From Odiellus spinosus (taxonomy: Eukaryota; Arthropoda; Arachnida; Opiliones; Phalangiidae), in contig CAWUCO010000202.1 in the NCBI GenBank assembly GCA_963920705.1, positions 150,001-214,000 of the forward strand: DNA of 64,000 bases, written 5' to 3'. The notes below the pieces were generated by a model, which was not told the origin of the DNA, made no database searches, and saw only the letters and a list, made by a program, of their open reading frames with translations. The translations under genes and the position numbers were made by a program. Of this stretch, positions 18,941 through 33,660 are shown piece by piece. The number at the start of each line of letters is the position of its first letter. Position 1 is the first letter of the stretch.

Positions 18941-21900
18941 ACATCAAAAATTATGAAAAAATTAATTTTAATTGGGATTAAAGGGCACTGGTAAAATTGT
19001 AGAGATTTGACTGAATCAAGTGAGGCTGCCGCAGCTATTAACATAAAATAATTATGAAAAAATTAATTTTAATTGGGATTAAAGGGCACTGGTAAAAATG
19101 TAGAGATATGACTGAATCAAGTGAGGCTGCCGCAGCTATTAACATCAAAAATTATGAAAAAAATTAATTTTAATTGGGATTAAAGGACACTGGTAAAAAT
19201 GTAGAGATTTAACTGATCAAGTGCGGCTGCCGCAGCCATTAACATCAAAAATGATGAAAACAATTATTATAATTGGGATTAAAGGGCACTGGTAAAAATG
19301 TAGAGATTTAACTGAATTAATGCGGCTGTCGCAGCTATTAACATCAAAAATTATGAAAAAATTAATTTTATTTGTAATTAAATTGCACTGGTAAAATTGT
19401 AGAGATTTGACTGAATCAAGTGAGGCTGCCGCAGCTATTAACATCAAAAATTATGAAAAAATTAATTTTAATTGTGATTAAAGGGCACTGGTAAAAATGT
19501 AGAGATTTGACTGAATCAAGTGCGGCTGCCACAGCTGTTAACATCAAAAATTATGAAAAAATTAATTTTTATTGGGATTAAAGGGCACTGGTAAAAATGT
19601 AGAGATTTGACTGAATCAAGTGCGGCTGCCGGAGGTATTAACATCAAAAATTACAAAAAAATTAATTTTAATTGGGATTAAAGGGCACTGGTTAAAATGT
19701 AGAGATTTGACTGAATCAAGTGCGGCTGCCGCAGCTATTTACATCAAAAATTATGAAAAAATTAATTTAAATTGGGATTAAAGGGCACTGGTAAAAATGT
19801 AGAGATTTGACTGAATCAAGTGCGGCTGCCGCAGCTATTAACATAAAATAATTATGAAAAAATTAATTTTAAATGGGATTAAAGGACACTGGTAAAAATG
19901 TAGAGATTTGACTGAATCAAGTGCGGGTGCCGAAGCTATTAACATCAAAAAATATGAAAAAATTTATTTTAATTCGGATTAAAGGGCACTGGTAAAAATA
20001 TAGAGATTTGACTGAATCAAGTGCGGCTGCCGGAGGTATTAACATCAAAAATTACAAAAAAAATTAATTTTAATTGGGATTAAAGGGCACTGGTTAAAAT
20101 GTAGAGATTTGACTGAATCAAGTGCGGCTGCCGCAGCTATTTACATCAAAAATTTTGGAAAAATTAATTTTAATTGGGATTAAAGGGTACTGGTAAAAAT
20201 GTAGAGATTTGACTGAATTAGGTGCGGCAGCCGGTGGCATTAACATCAAAAATTACAAAAAAATTAATTTTAATTGGGAATAAAGGGCACTGGTAAAAAT
20301 GTACAGATTTGACTGAATCAAATGCGGCTGTCACAGCTATTAACATCAAAAATTATGAAAAAATTAATTTTAATTGTGATTAAAGGGCACTGGTAAAAAT
20401 GTAGAGATTTGACTGAATCAAGTGCGGCTGCCGCAGCCATTAACATCAAAAATTATGAAAAAATTAATTTTAATTTGGATTAAAGGGCACTGGTACAAAT
20501 GTAGAGATTTGACTGAATCAAGTGCGGCTGCCACAGCTGTTAACATCAAAAATTATGAAAAAATTAATTTTATTTGTAATTAAATTGCACTGGTAAAATT
20601 GTAGAGATTTGACTGAATCAAGTGCGGCTGCCGCAGCTATTTACATCAAAAATTTTGGAAAATTAATTTTAATTGGGATTAAAGGGTACTGGTAAAAATG
20701 TAGAGATTTGACTGAGTCAAATGTGGCTGCCGCAGCTATTAACATCAAAAATTATGAAAAAATTAATTTTAATTGGGATTAAAGGGCACTGGTAAAAATG
20801 TAGAGATTTGACTGAATTAGGTGCGGCAGCCGGTGGCATTAACATCAAAAATTACAAAAAAATTAATTTTAATTGGGAATAAAGGGCACTGGTAAAAATG
20901 TACAGATTTGACTGAATCAAATGCGGCTGTCACAGCTATTAACATCAAAAATTATGAAAAAATTAATTTTAATTGTGATTAAAGGGCACTGGTAAAAATG
21001 TAGAGATTTGACTGAATCAAGTGCGGCTGCCGCAGCCATTAACATCAAAAATTATGAAAAAATTAATTTTAATTTGGATTAAAGGGCACTGGTACAAATG
21101 TAGAGATTTGACTGAATCAAGTGCGGCTGCCACAGCTGTTAACATCAAAAATTATGAAAAAATTAATTTTATTTGTAATTAAATTGCACTGGTAAAATTG
21201 TAGAGATTTGACTGAATCAAGTGAGGCTGCCGCAGCTATTAAATCAAAAATTATGAAAAAAATTAATTTTATTTGTAATTAAAATGCACTGGTAAAAATG
21301 TAGAGATTTGACTGAATCAAGTTTGCCTGCCGCAGCTATTAACATCAAAAATGATGAAAAAAATTATTTTATTTGGGATTAAAGGGCACTGGTAAAAATA
21401 TAGAGATTTGACTGAATCAAGTGCGGCTGCCGGAGGTATTAACATAAAAAATAATGAAAAAAAAATTTAATTGGGATTAAAGGGCACTGGTAAAAATGTA
21501 GAGATTTGACTGAATCAAGTTTGCCTGCCGCAGCTATTAACATCAAAAATGATGAAAAAAATTATTTTATTTGGGATTAAAGGGCACTGGTAAAAATATA
21601 GAGATTTGACTGAATCAAGTGCGGCTGCCGCAGCCATTAACATCAAAAATGATGAAAACAATTATTATAATTGGGATTAAAGGGCACTGGTAAAAATGTA
21701 GAGATTTGACTGAGTCAAATGCGGCTGCCGCAGCTATTAACATCAAAAATTATGAAAAAATTAATTTTAATTGTAATTAAAGGACACTGGTAAAAATGTA
21801 GAGATTTGTCTGAAACAAGTGAGGCTGCCGCAGCTATTAACATAAAATAATTATGAAAAAAATAATTTTAATTGGGATTAAAGGGCACTGGGAAAAATGT

Positions 21901-24900
21901 AGAGATTTGACTGAATCAAGTGCGGCTGCCGCAGCTATTAACATCAAAAATTATGAAAAAATTAATTTAAATTGGGATTAAAGGGCACTGGTAAAAATGT
22001 AGAGATTTGACTGAATTAGGTGCGGCAGCCGGTGGCATTAACATCAAAAATTACAAAAAAATTAATTTTAATTGGGAATAAAGGGCACTGGTAAAAATGT
22101 ACAGATTTGACTGAATCATGTGCGGCTGCCACAGCTGTTTACATCAAAAATTATGAAAAAATTAATTTTAATTGGGATTAAAGGGCACTGGTAAAAATGT
22201 AGAGATTTGACTGAATCAAGTGCGGCTGCCGCAGCTATTAACATCAAAAATTATGAAAAAATTAATTTTAATTGGGATTAAAGGGCACTGGTAAAATTGT
22301 AGAGATTTGACTGAATCAAGTGAGGCTGCCGCAGCTATTAACATAAAATAATTATGAAAAAATTAATTTTAATTGGGATTAAAGGGCACTGGTAAAATTG
22401 TAGAGATATGACTGAATCAAGTGAGGCTGCCGCAGCTATTAACATCAAAAATTATGAAAAAAATTAATTTTAATTGGGATTAAAGGACACTGGTAAAAAT
22501 GTAGAGATTTAACTGATCAAGTGCGGCTGCCGCAGCCATTAACATCAAAAATGATGAAAACAATTATTATAATTGGGATTAAAGGGCACTGGTAAAAATG
22601 TAGAGATTTAACTGAATTAATGCGGCTGTCGCAGCTATTAACATCAAAAATTATGAAAAAATTAATTTTATTTGTAATTAAATTGCACTGGTAAAATTGT
22701 AGAGATTTGACTGAATCAAGTGAGGCTGCCGCAGCTATTAACATCAAAAATTATGAAAAAATTAATTTTTATTGGGATTAAAGGGCACTGGTAAAAATGT
22801 AGAGATTTGACTGAATCAAGTGCGGCTGCCGGAGGTATTAACATCAAAAATTACAAAAAAATTAATTTTAATTGGGATTAAAGGGCACTGGTTAAAATGT
22901 AGAGATTTGACTGAATCAAGTGCGGCTGCCGCAGCTATTTACATCAAAAATTATGAAAAAATTAATTTAAATTGGGATTAAAGGGCACTGGTAAAAATGT
23001 AGAGATTTGACTGAATCAAGTGCGGCTGCCGCAGCTATTAACATAAAATAATTATGAAAAAATTAATTTTAAATGGGATTAAAGGACACTGGTAAAAATG
23101 TAGAGATTTGACTGAATCAAGTGCGGGTGCCGAAGCTATTAACATCAAAAAATATGAAAAAATTTATTTTAATTCGGATTAAAGGGCACTGGTAAAAATA
23201 TAGAGATTTGACTGAATCAAGTGCGGCTGCCGGAGGTATTAACATCAAAAATTACAAAAAAATTAATTTTAATTGGGATTAAAGGGCACTGGTTAAAATG
23301 TAGAGATTTGACTGAATCAAGTGCGGCTGCCGCAGCTATTTACATCAAAAATTTTGGAAAAATTAATTTTAATTGGGATTAAAGGGTACTGGTAAAAATG
23401 TAGAGATTTGACTGAGTCAAATGTGGCTGCCGCAGCTATTAACATCAAAAATTATGAAAAAATTAATTTTAATTGGGATTAAAGGGCACTGGTAAAAATG
23501 TAGAGATTTGACTGAATTAGGTGCGGCAGCCGGTGGCATTAACATCAAAAATTACAAAAAAATTAATTTTAATTGGGAATAAAGGGCACTGGTAAAAATG
23601 TACAGATTTGACTGAATCAAATGCGGCTGTCACAGCTATTAACATCAAAAATTATGAAAAAATTAATTTTAATTGTGATTAAAGGGCACTGGTAAAAATG
23701 TAGAGATTTGACTGAATCAAGTGCGGCTGCCGCAGCCATTAACATCAAAAATTATGAAAAAATTAATTTTAATTTGGATTAAAGGGCACTGGTACAAATG
23801 TAGAGATTTGACTGAATCAAGTGCGGCTGCCACAGCTGTTAACATCAAAAATTATGAAAAAATTAATTTTATTTGTAATTAAATTGCACTGGTAAAATTG
23901 TAGAGATTTGACTGAATCAAGTGAGGCTGCCGCAGCTATTAAATCAAAAATTATGAAAAAAATTAATTTTATTTGTAATTAAAATGCACTGGTAAAAATG
24001 TAGAGATTTGACTGAATCAAGTGCGGCTTCCGCAGCTATTAACATAAAAATTTTGAAAAAATTGATTTTAATTGGGATTGAAGGGCACTTGTAAAAATGT
24101 AGAGATTTGACTGGAAACAAGTGCGGCTGCCGCAGCTATTAACATAAAAAATTATGAAAAAATTAATTTTAATTGGGATTAAAGGGCACTGGTAAAAATG
24201 TAGAGATTTGACTGAAACAAGTTTGCCTGCCGCAGCTATTAACATCAAAAATGATGAAAAAAATTATTTTATTTGGGATTAAAGGGCACTGGTAAAAATA
24301 TAGAGATTTGACTGAATCAAGTGCGGCTGCCGCAGCCATTAACATCAAAAATGATGAAAACAATTATTATAATTGGGATTAAAGGGCACTGGTAAAAATG
24401 TAGAGATTTGACTGAGTCAAATGCGGCTGCCGCAGCTATTAACATCAAAAATTATGAAAAAATTAATTTTAATTGTAATTAAAGGACACTGGTAAAAATG
24501 TAGAGATTTGTCTGAAACAAGTGAGGCTGCCGCAGCTATTAACATAAAATAATTATGAAAAAATTAATTTTAATTGGGATTAAAGGGCACTGGGAAAAAT
24601 GTAGAGATTTGACTGAATCAAGTGCGGCTGCCGCAGCTATTAACATCAAAAATTATGAAAAAAATAATTTAAATTGGGATTAAAGGGCACTGGTAAAAAT
24701 GTAGAGATTTGACTGAATTAGGTGCGGCAGCCGGTGGCATTAACATCAAAAATTACAAAAAAATTAATTTTAATTGGGAATAAAGGGCACTGGTAAAAAT
24801 GTACAGATTTGACTGAATCATGTGCGGCTGCCACAGCTGTTTACATCAAAAATTACGAAAAAATTAATTTTAATTGGGATTAAAGGGCACTGGTAAAAAT

Positions 24901-25000
24901 GTAGAGATTTGACTGAATCAAGTGCGGCTGCCGCAGCTATTAACATCAAAAATTATGAAAAAATTAATTTTAATTGGGATTATAGGGCACTGGTAAAATT
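18940..25000 (+). repeat. satellite 1: second higher-order duplication (~3.3 kb to 2.7 kb offset)
   Basis: The segment from about 18.94 kb is repeated from about 22.24 kb; the segment at 19217-19447 recurs at 22517-22747 (offset 3,300). The offset falls to 3,200 after one lost monomer near 22.75 kb and to about 2,700 further on, because a roughly 600 bp internal duplication at 20.2-21.2 kb is present only in the first copy. This is a record of stepwise unequal exchange. Confidence 0.8.
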
Positions 25001-26059
25001 GTAGAGATTTGACTGAATCAAGTGAGGCTTCCGCTGCTATTAACATAAAATAATTATGAAAAAATTAATTTTAATTGGGATTAAAGGACGCTGGTTAAAA
25101 TGTAGAGATTTGACTGATCAAGTGCGGCTGCCGCAGCCATTAACATCAAAAATGATGAAAACAATTATTATAATTGGGATTAAAGGGCACTGGTAAAAAT
25201 GTAGAGATTTAACTGAATCAAATGCGGCTGTCGCAGCTATTAACATCAAAAATTATGAAAAAATTAATTTTATTTGTAATTAAATTGCACTGGTAAAATT
25301 GTAGAGATTTGACTGAATCAAGTGAGGCTGCCGCAGCTATTAACATCAAAAATTATGAAAAAATTAATTTTAATTGTGATTAAAGGGCACTGGTAAAAAT
25401 GTAGAGATTTGACTGAATCAAGTGCGGCTGCCACAGCTGTTAACATCAAAAATTATGAAAAAATTAATTTTTATTGGGATTAAAGGGCACTGGTAAAAAT
25501 GTAGAGATTTGACTGAATCAAGTTTGGTTGCCGCAGCTATTAACATAAAAAATGATGAAAAAATTATTTTTAATTGGCATTAAAGGGCACTGGTAAAAAT
25601 GTAGAGATTTGACTGAATCAAGTGAGGCTGCCGCAGCTATTAACATCAAAAATTATGAAAAAATTTATTTTAATTGGGATTAAAGGGCACTGGTAAAAAT
25701 GTAGAGATTTGACTGAATCAAGTGCGGCTGCCGCAGCTATTAACATAAAATAATTATTAAAAAATTAATTTTAAATGGGATTAAAGGACACTGGTAAAAA
25801 TGTAGAGATTTGACTTAATCAAGTGCGGCTGCCGAAGCTATTAACATCAAAAAATATGAAAAAATTTATTTTAATTCGGATTAAAGGGCACTTGTAAAAA
25901 TGTAGAGATTTGACTGAATCAAGTGCGGCTGCCGGAGGTATTAACATCAAAAATTACAAAAAAAATAATTTTAATTGGGATTAAAGGGCACTGGTAAAAA
26001 TGTAGAGATTTGACTGAATCAAGTGAGGCTGCCGCAGCTATTAACATCAAAAATTATGA

Positions 26060-29000
26060 AAAAAATTAATTTTAATTGTAATTAAAGGACACTGGTAAAA
26101 ATGTAGAGATTTGTCTGAATCAAGTGAGGCTGCCGCAGCTATTAACATAAAATAATTATGAAAAAATTAATTTTAATTGGGATTAAAGGGCACTGGGAAA
26201 AATGTAGAGATTTGACTGAATCAAGTGCGGCTCCCGCAGCTATTAACATCAAAAATTATGAAAAAATTAATTTAAATTGGGATTAAAGGTCAGTGGTAAA
26301 AATGTAGAGATTTGACTGAATTAGTTGCGGCAGCCGGTGGCATTAACATCAAAAATTACAAAAAAATTAATTTTAATTGGGAATAAAGGGCACTGGTAAA
26401 TATGTACAGATTTGACTGAATCAAATGCGGCTGTCGCAGCTATTTACATCAAAAATTATGAAAAAATTTATTTTAATTGGGATTAAAGGGCACTGGTAAA
26501 AATGTAGAGATTTGACTGAATCAAGTGAGGCTGCCGCAGCTATTAACATCAAAAATTATGAAAAAAATTATTATAATTGGGATTAAAGGACACTGGTAAA
26601 AATGTAGAGATTTGACTGAATCAAGTGCGGCTGCCGCAGCCATTAACATCAAAAATTATGAAAAAATTAATTTTAATTTGGATTAAAGGGCACTGGTACA
26701 AATGTAGAGATTTGACTGAATCAAGTGAGGCTGCCGCAGCTATTAACATCAAAAATTATGAAAAAAATTAATTTTAATTGTAATTAAAGGACACTGGTAA
26801 AAATGTAGAGATTTGTCTGAATCAAGTGAGGCTGCCGCAGCTATTAACATAAAATAATTATGAAAAAATTAATTTTAATTGGGATTAAAGGGCACTGGGA
26901 AAAATGTAGAGATTTGACTGAATCAAGTGCGGCTCCCGCAGCTATTAACATCAAAAATTATGAAAAAATTAATTTAAATTGGGATTAAAGGTCAGTGGTA
27001 AAAATGTAGAGATTTGACTGAATTAGTTGCGGCAGCCGGTGGCATTAACATCAAAAATTACAAAAAAATTAATTTTAATTGGGAATAAAGGGCACTGGTA
27101 AATATGTACAGATTTGACTGAATCAAATGCGGCTGTCGCAGCTATTAACATCAAAAATTATGAAAAAATTAATTTTAATTGTGATTAAAGGGCACTGGTA
27201 AAAATGTAGAGATTTGACTGAATCAAGTGCGGCTGCCGCAGCCATTAACATCAAAAATTATGAAAAAAATTAATTTATTTGTAATTAAATTGCACTGGTA
27301 AAAATGTAGAGATTTGACTGAATCAAGTGCGGCTTCCGCAGCTATTAACATAAAAATTTTGAAAAAATTGATTTTAATTGGGATTAAAGGGCACTGGTAA
27401 AAATGTAGAGATTTGACTGGAAACAAGTGCGGCTGCCGCAGCTATTAACATAAAAAATTATGAAAAAATTAATTTTAATTGGGATTAAAGGGCACTGGTA
27501 AAAATGTAGAGATTTGACTGAATCAAGTTTGCATGCCGCAGCTATTAACATCAAAAATGATGAAAAAAATTATTTTATTTGGGATTAAAGGGCACTGGTA
27601 AAAATATAGAGATTTGACTGAATCAAGTGCGGCTGCCGGAGGTATTAACATCAAAAATAATGAAAAAAAAATTTAATTGGGATTAAAGGGCACTGGTAAA
27701 AATGTGGAGATTTGACTGAATCAAGTGCGGCTGCCGCAGCCATTAACATCAAAAATTATGAAAAAATTAATTTTAATTTGGATTAAAGGGCACTGGTAAA
27801 AATGTAGAGATTTGACTGAATCAAGTGCGGCTGCCACAGCTGTTAACATCAAAAATTATGAAAAAATTAATTTTATTTTTAATTAAATTGCACTGGTAAA
27901 ATTGTAGAGATTTGACTGAATCAAGTGAGGCTGCCGCAGCTATTAACATCAAAAATTATGAAAAAAATTATTATAATTGGGATTAAAGGACACTGGTAAA
28001 AATGTAGAGATTTGACTGAATCAAGTGCGGCTGCCGCAGCCATTAACATCAAAAATTATGAAAAAATTAATTTTAATTTGGATTAAAGGGCACTGGTACA
28101 AATGTAGAGATTTGACTGAATCAAGTGAGGCTGCCGCAGCTATTAACATCAAAAATTATGAAAAAAATTAATTTTAATTGTAATTAAAGGACACTGGTAA
28201 AAATGTAGAGATTTGTCTGAATCAAGTGAGGCTGCCGCAGCTATTAACATAAAATAATTATGAAAAAATTAATTTTAATTAGGATTAAAGGGCACTGGGA
28301 AAAATGTAGAGATTTGACTGAATCAAGTGCGGCTCCCGCAGCTATTAACATCAAAAATTATGAAAAAATTAATTTAAATTGGGATTAAAGGTCAGTGGTA
28401 AAAATGTAGAGATTTGACTGAATTAGTTGCGGCAGCCGGTGGCATTAACATCAAAAATTACAAAAAAATTAATTTTAATTGGGAATAAAGGGCACTGGTT
28501 AATATGTACAGATTTGACTGAATCAAATGCGGCTGTCGCAGCTATTAACATCAAAAATTATGAAAAAATTAATTTTAATTGTGATTAAAGGGCACTGGTA
28601 AAAATGTAGAGATTTGACTGAATCAAGTGCGGCTGCCGCAGCCATTAACATCAAAAATTATGAAAAAAATTAATTTATTTGTAATTAAATTGCACTGGTA
28701 AAAATGTAGAGATTTGACTGAATCAAGTGCGGCTTCCGCAGCTATTAACATAAAAATTTTGAAAAAATTGATTTTAATTGGGATTAAAGGGCACTGGTAA
28801 AAATGTAGAGATTTGACTGGAAACAAGTGCGGCTGCCGCAGCTATTAACATAAAAAATTATGAAAAAATTAATTTTAATTGGGATTAAAGGGCACTGGTA
28901 AAAATGTAGAGATTTGACTGAATCAAGTTTGCATGCCGCAGCTATTAACATCAAAAATGATGAAAAAAATTATTTTATTTGGGATTAAAGGGCACTGGTA

Positions 29001-29100
29001 AAAATATAGAGATTTGACTGAATCAAGTGCGGCTGCCGGAGGTATTAACTACAAAAATAATGAAAAAAAAATTTAATTGGGATTAAAGGGCACTGGTAAA
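26060..29100 (+). repeat. satellite 1: 14-monomer (1,400 bp) and 7-monomer (~700 bp) tandem blocks
   Basis: The segment at 27223-27426 recurs at 28623-28826, an offset of exactly 1,400. The TTTGTCTGAATCAAGTGAGG monomer series near 26.1 kb recurs near 26.8 kb (about 700) and 28.2 kb. A related series appears again from about 30.2 to 31.2 kb with changes. Blocks are nearly identical inside and less similar between, as in layered amplification. Confidence 0.8.
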
Positions 29101-32100
29101 AATGTGGAGATTTGACTGAATCAAGTGCGGCTACCGCAGCCATTAACATAAAATTATGAAAAAATTAATTTTAATTTGGATTAAAGGGCACTGGTAAAAA
29201 TGTAGAGATTTGACTGAATCAAGTGCGGCTGCCACAGCTGTTAACATCAAAAATTATGAAAAAATTAATTTTATTTTTAATTAAATTGCACTGGTAAAAT
29301 TGTAGAGATTTGACTGAATCAAGTGAGGCTGCCGCAGCTATTAACATCAAAAATTATGAAAAAAATTAATTTTAATTGGGATTAAAGGACACTGGTTAAA
29401 ATGTAGAGATTTGACTGAATCAAGTGAGGCTGCCGCAGCTATTTACATCAAAAATTATGAAAAAATTATTTTAATTCTTATTAAAGGGCACTGGTAAAAA
29501 TATAGAGATTTGACTGAATCATGTGCGGCTGCCGGAGGTATTAACATCAAAAATTACAAAAAAATTAATTTTAATTGGGATTAAAGGGCACTGGTTAAAA
29601 TGTAAAGATTTGACTGAATCAAGTGCGGCTGCCGCAGCTATTTACATCAAAAATTATGAAAAAATTAATTTTAATTGGGATTAAAGGGTACTGGTAAAAA
29701 TGTAGAGATTTGACTGAATCAAGTGAGGCTGCCGCAGCTATTAACATCAAAAATTATGAAAAAAATTAATTTTAATTGGGATTAAAGGACACTGGTAAAA
29801 ATGTAGAGATTTGACTGATCAAGTGCGGCTGCCGCAGCCATTAACATCAAAAATGATGAAAAAAATTATTATAATTGGGATTAAAGGACACTGGTAAAAA
29901 TGTAGAGATTTGACTGAATCAAGTGAGGCTGCCGCAGCTATTAACATCAAAAATTATGAAAAAAAATAATTTTAATTGGGATTAAAGGACACTGGTAAAA
30001 ATGTAGAGATTTGACTGATCAAGTGCGGCTGCCATAGCCAATAACATCAAAAATGATGAAAAAAATTATAATAATTGGGATTAAAGGTCACTGGAAAAAA
30101 TGTAGATATTTGACTGAGTCAAATGCGGCTGCCGAAGCTATTAACAACAAAAATTATGAAAAAATTAATTTTAATTGTAATTAAAGGACACTGGTAAAAA
30201 TGTAGAGATTTGTCTGAATCAAGTGAGGCTGCCGCAGCTATTAACATAAAATAATTATGAAAAAATTAATTTTAATTGGGATTAAAGGGCACTGGGAAAA
30301 ATGTAGAGATTTGACTGAATCAAGTGCGGCTCCCGCAGCTATTAACATCAAAAATTATGAAAAAATTAATTTAAATTGGGATTAAAGGGCACTGGTAAAA
30401 ATGTAGAGATTTGACTGAATAAGTTGCGGCAGCAGGTGGCATTAACATCAAAAATTACAAAAAAATTAATTTTAATTGGGAATAAAGGGCACTGGTAAAA
30501 ATGTACAGATTTGACTGAATCAAATGCGGCTGTCGCAGCTATTAACATCTAAAATTATGAAAAAATTAATTTTAATTGTGATTAAATGGCACTGGTAAAA
30601 ATGTAGAGATTTGACTGAATCAAGTGCGGCTGCCGCAGCCATTAACATCAAAAATTATGAAAAAAATTAATTTTATTTGTAATTAAATTGCACTGGTAAA
30701 AATGTAGAGATTTGACTGAATCAAGTGCGGCTTCCGCAGCTATTAACATAAAAATTTTGAAAAAATTGATTTTAATTGGGATTAAAGGGCACTGGTAAAA
30801 ATGTAGAGATTTGACTGGAAACAAGTGCGGCTGCCGCAGCTATTAACATAAAAAATTATGAAAAAATTAATTTTAATTGGGATTAAAGGGCACTGGTAAA
30901 AATGTAGAGATTTGACTGAATCAAGTTTGCATGCCGCAGCTATTAACATCAAAAATGATGAAAAAAATTATTTTATTTGGGATTAAAGGGCACTGGTAAA
31001 AATATAGAGATTTGACTGAATCAAGTGCGGCTGCCGGAGGTATTAACATCAAAAATAATGAAAAAAAAATTTAATTGGGATTAAAGGGCACTGGTAAAAA
31101 TGTGGAGATTTGACTGAATCAAGTGCGGCTACCGCAGCCATTAACATAAAATTATGAAAAAATTAATTTTAATTTGGATAAAAGGGCACTGGTAAAAATG
31201 TAGAGATTTGACTGAATCAAGTGTGGCTGCCGCAGCTATTAACATCAAAAATGATGAAAACAATTATTATAATTGGGATTAAAGGGCACTGGTAAAAATG
31301 TAGAGATTTGACTGAATCAAATGCGGCTGTCGCAGCTATTAACATCAAAAATTATGAAAAAATTAATTTTAATTGTGATTAAAGGGCACTGGTAAAAATG
31401 TGGAGATTTGACTGAATCAAGTGCGGCTGCCGCAGCCATTAACATCAAAAATTATGAAAAAATTAATTTTAATTTGGATTAAAGGGCACTGGTAAAAATG
31501 TAGAGATTTGACTGAATCAAGTGCGGCTGCCACAGCTGTTAACATCAAAAATTATGAAAAAATTAATTTTATTTTTAATTAAATTGCACTGGTAAAATTG
31601 TAGAGATTTGACTGAATCAAGTGAGGCTGCCGCAGCTATTAACATCAAAAATTATGAAAAAAATTAATTTTAATTGGGATTAAAGGACACTGGTTAAAAT
31701 GTAGAGATTTGACTGAATCAAGTGCGGCTGCCGCAGCTATTTACATCAAAAATTATGAAAAAATTAATTTAAATTGGAATTAAAGGGCACTGGTAAAAAT
31801 ATAGAGATTTGACTGAATCAAGTGCGGCTGCCGGAGGTATTAACATCAAAAATTACAAAAAAATTAATTTTAATTGGGATTAAAGGGCACTGGTTAAAAT
31901 GTAAAGATTTGACTGAATCAAGTGCGGCTGCCGCAGCTATTTACATCAAAAATTATGAAAAAATTAATTTTAATTGGGATTAAATGGTACTGGTAAAAAT
32001 GTAGAGATTTGACTGAATCAAGTGAGGCTGCCGCAGCTATTAACATCAAAAATTATGAAAAAAATTAATTTTAATTGGGATTAAAGGACACAGGTAAAAA

Positions 32101-33660
32101 TGTAGAGATTTGACTGATCAAGTGCGGCTGCCACAGCCATTAACATCAAAAATGATGAAAAAAATTATTATAATTGGGATTAAAGGTCACTGGAAAAAAT
32201 GTAGAGATTTGACTGAGTCAAATGCGGCTGCCGCAGCTTTTAACATCAAAAATTATGAAAAAATTAATTTTAATTGGGATTAAAGGGCACTGGTAAAATT
32301 GTAGAGATTTGACTGAATCAAGTGAGGCTGCCGCAGCTATTAACATAAAATAATTATGAAAAAATTAATTTTAATTGGGATTAAAGGGCACTGGTAAAAA
32401 TGTAGAGATTTGACTGAATCAAGTGAGGCTGCCGCAGCTATTAACATCAAAAATTATGAAAAAAATTAATTTTAATTGGGATTAAAGGACACTGGTAAAA
32501 ATGTAGAGATTTAACTGATCAAGTGCGGCTGCCGCAGCCATTAACATAAAAAAATGATGAAAACAATTATTATAATTGGGATTAAAGTGCACTGGTAAAA
32601 ATGTAGAGATTTAACTGAATCAAATGCGGCTGTCGCAGCTATTAACATCAAAAATTATGAAAAAATTAATTTTATTTGTAATTAAATTGCACTGGTAAAA
32701 TTGTAGAGATTTGACTGAATCAAGTGAGGCTGCCGCAGCTATTAACATCAAAAATTATGAAAAAATTAATTTTAATTGGGATTAAAGGGCACTGGTAAAA
32801 ATGTAGAGATTTGACTGAATCAAGTGCGGCTGCCGCAGCTATTAACATCAAAAATTATGAAAAAATTAATTTTAATTGGGATTAAAGGGCACTGGTAAAA
32901 TTGTAGAGATTTGACTGAATCAAGTGAGGCTGCCGCAGCTATTAACATAAAATAATTATGAAAAAATTAATTTTAATTGGGATTAAAGGGCACTGGTAAA
33001 AATGTAGAGATATGACTGAATCAAGTGAGGCTGCCGCAGCTATTAACATCAAAAATTATGAAAAAAATTAATTTTAATTGGGATTAAAGGACACTGGTAA
33101 AAATGTAGAGATTTAACTGATCAAGTGCGGCTGCCGCAGCCATTAACATCAAAAATGATGAAAACAATTATTATAATTGGGATTAAAGGGCACTGGTAAA
33201 AATGTAGAGATTTAACTGAATCAAATGCGGCTGTCGCAGCTATTAAAATCAAAAATTATGAAAAAATTAATTTTATTTGTAATTAAATTGCACTGGTAAA
33301 ATTGTAGAGATTTGACTGAATCAAGTGAGGCTGCCGCAGCTATTAACATCAAAAATGATGAAAACAATTATTATAATTGGGATTAAAGGGCACTGGTAAA
33401 AATGTAGAGATTTGACTGATCAAATGCGGCTGTCGCAGCTATTAACATCAAAAATTATGAAAAAATTAATTTTAATTGTGATTAAAGGGCACTGGTAAAA
33501 ATGTAGAGATTTGACTGAATCAAGTGCGGCTGCCGCAGCCATTAACATCAAAAATTATGAAAAAATTAATTTTAATTTGGATTAAAGGGCACTGGTAAAA
33601 ATGTAGAGATTTGACTGAATCAAGTGCGGCTGCCACAGCTGTTAACATCAAAAATTATGA
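29100..33660 (+). repeat. satellite 1: distal segment with mixed older order
   Basis: The monomer order here reuses pieces of the earlier blocks (for example an ACACAGGTAAAAATG variant near 32090, matching the one near 10485) but in a less regular arrangement. The last monomer is cut at about 33660, within AAAAATTATGA, where satellite 2 begins. No gene or foreign insertion is seen. Confidence 0.75.

Larger units (their letters stand above)
9681..33660 (+). repeat. satellite 1: ~100 bp monomer, about 240 copies
   Basis: Continuous head-to-tail array, all copies in one orientation. The anchor word GCACTGGTAAAAATGTAGAG recurs about every 100 bases (for example near 9776, 9876 and 9976, then about 10077), with occasional 1-3 base indels. 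Each monomer has a GC-rich core (GTGCGGCTGCCGCAGC), then TATTAACATCAAAAATTATG, then an AT block (AAAAATTAATTTTAATTGGG). Variant monomers (GCCGGAGGTATT, GCCACAGCTGTT, GCTGTCGCAGC, GCAGCCGGTGGC) recur in fixed order, which reveals higher-order repeats. Short minus-strand frames of 60-94 residues inside it (LDSVKSLHFYQC-type) are by-products. No gene is supported in this 24 kb. Confidence 0.97.

Noticed and set aside
11711-30548. Minus-strand frames of 60-94 codons with LDSVKSLHFYQC words
   Set aside because: They are repeated translations of the satellite 1 monomer and begin and end wherever monomer variants allow.
9681-33660. CRISPR-like array of regularly spaced repeats
   Set aside because: The whole 100 bp unit is repeated, with no unique spacers, and the setting is a eukaryotic genome.
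9681-33660. CENP-B box in satellite 1
   Set aside because: No match to the CENP-B box core was seen in the monomer consensus or its variants.
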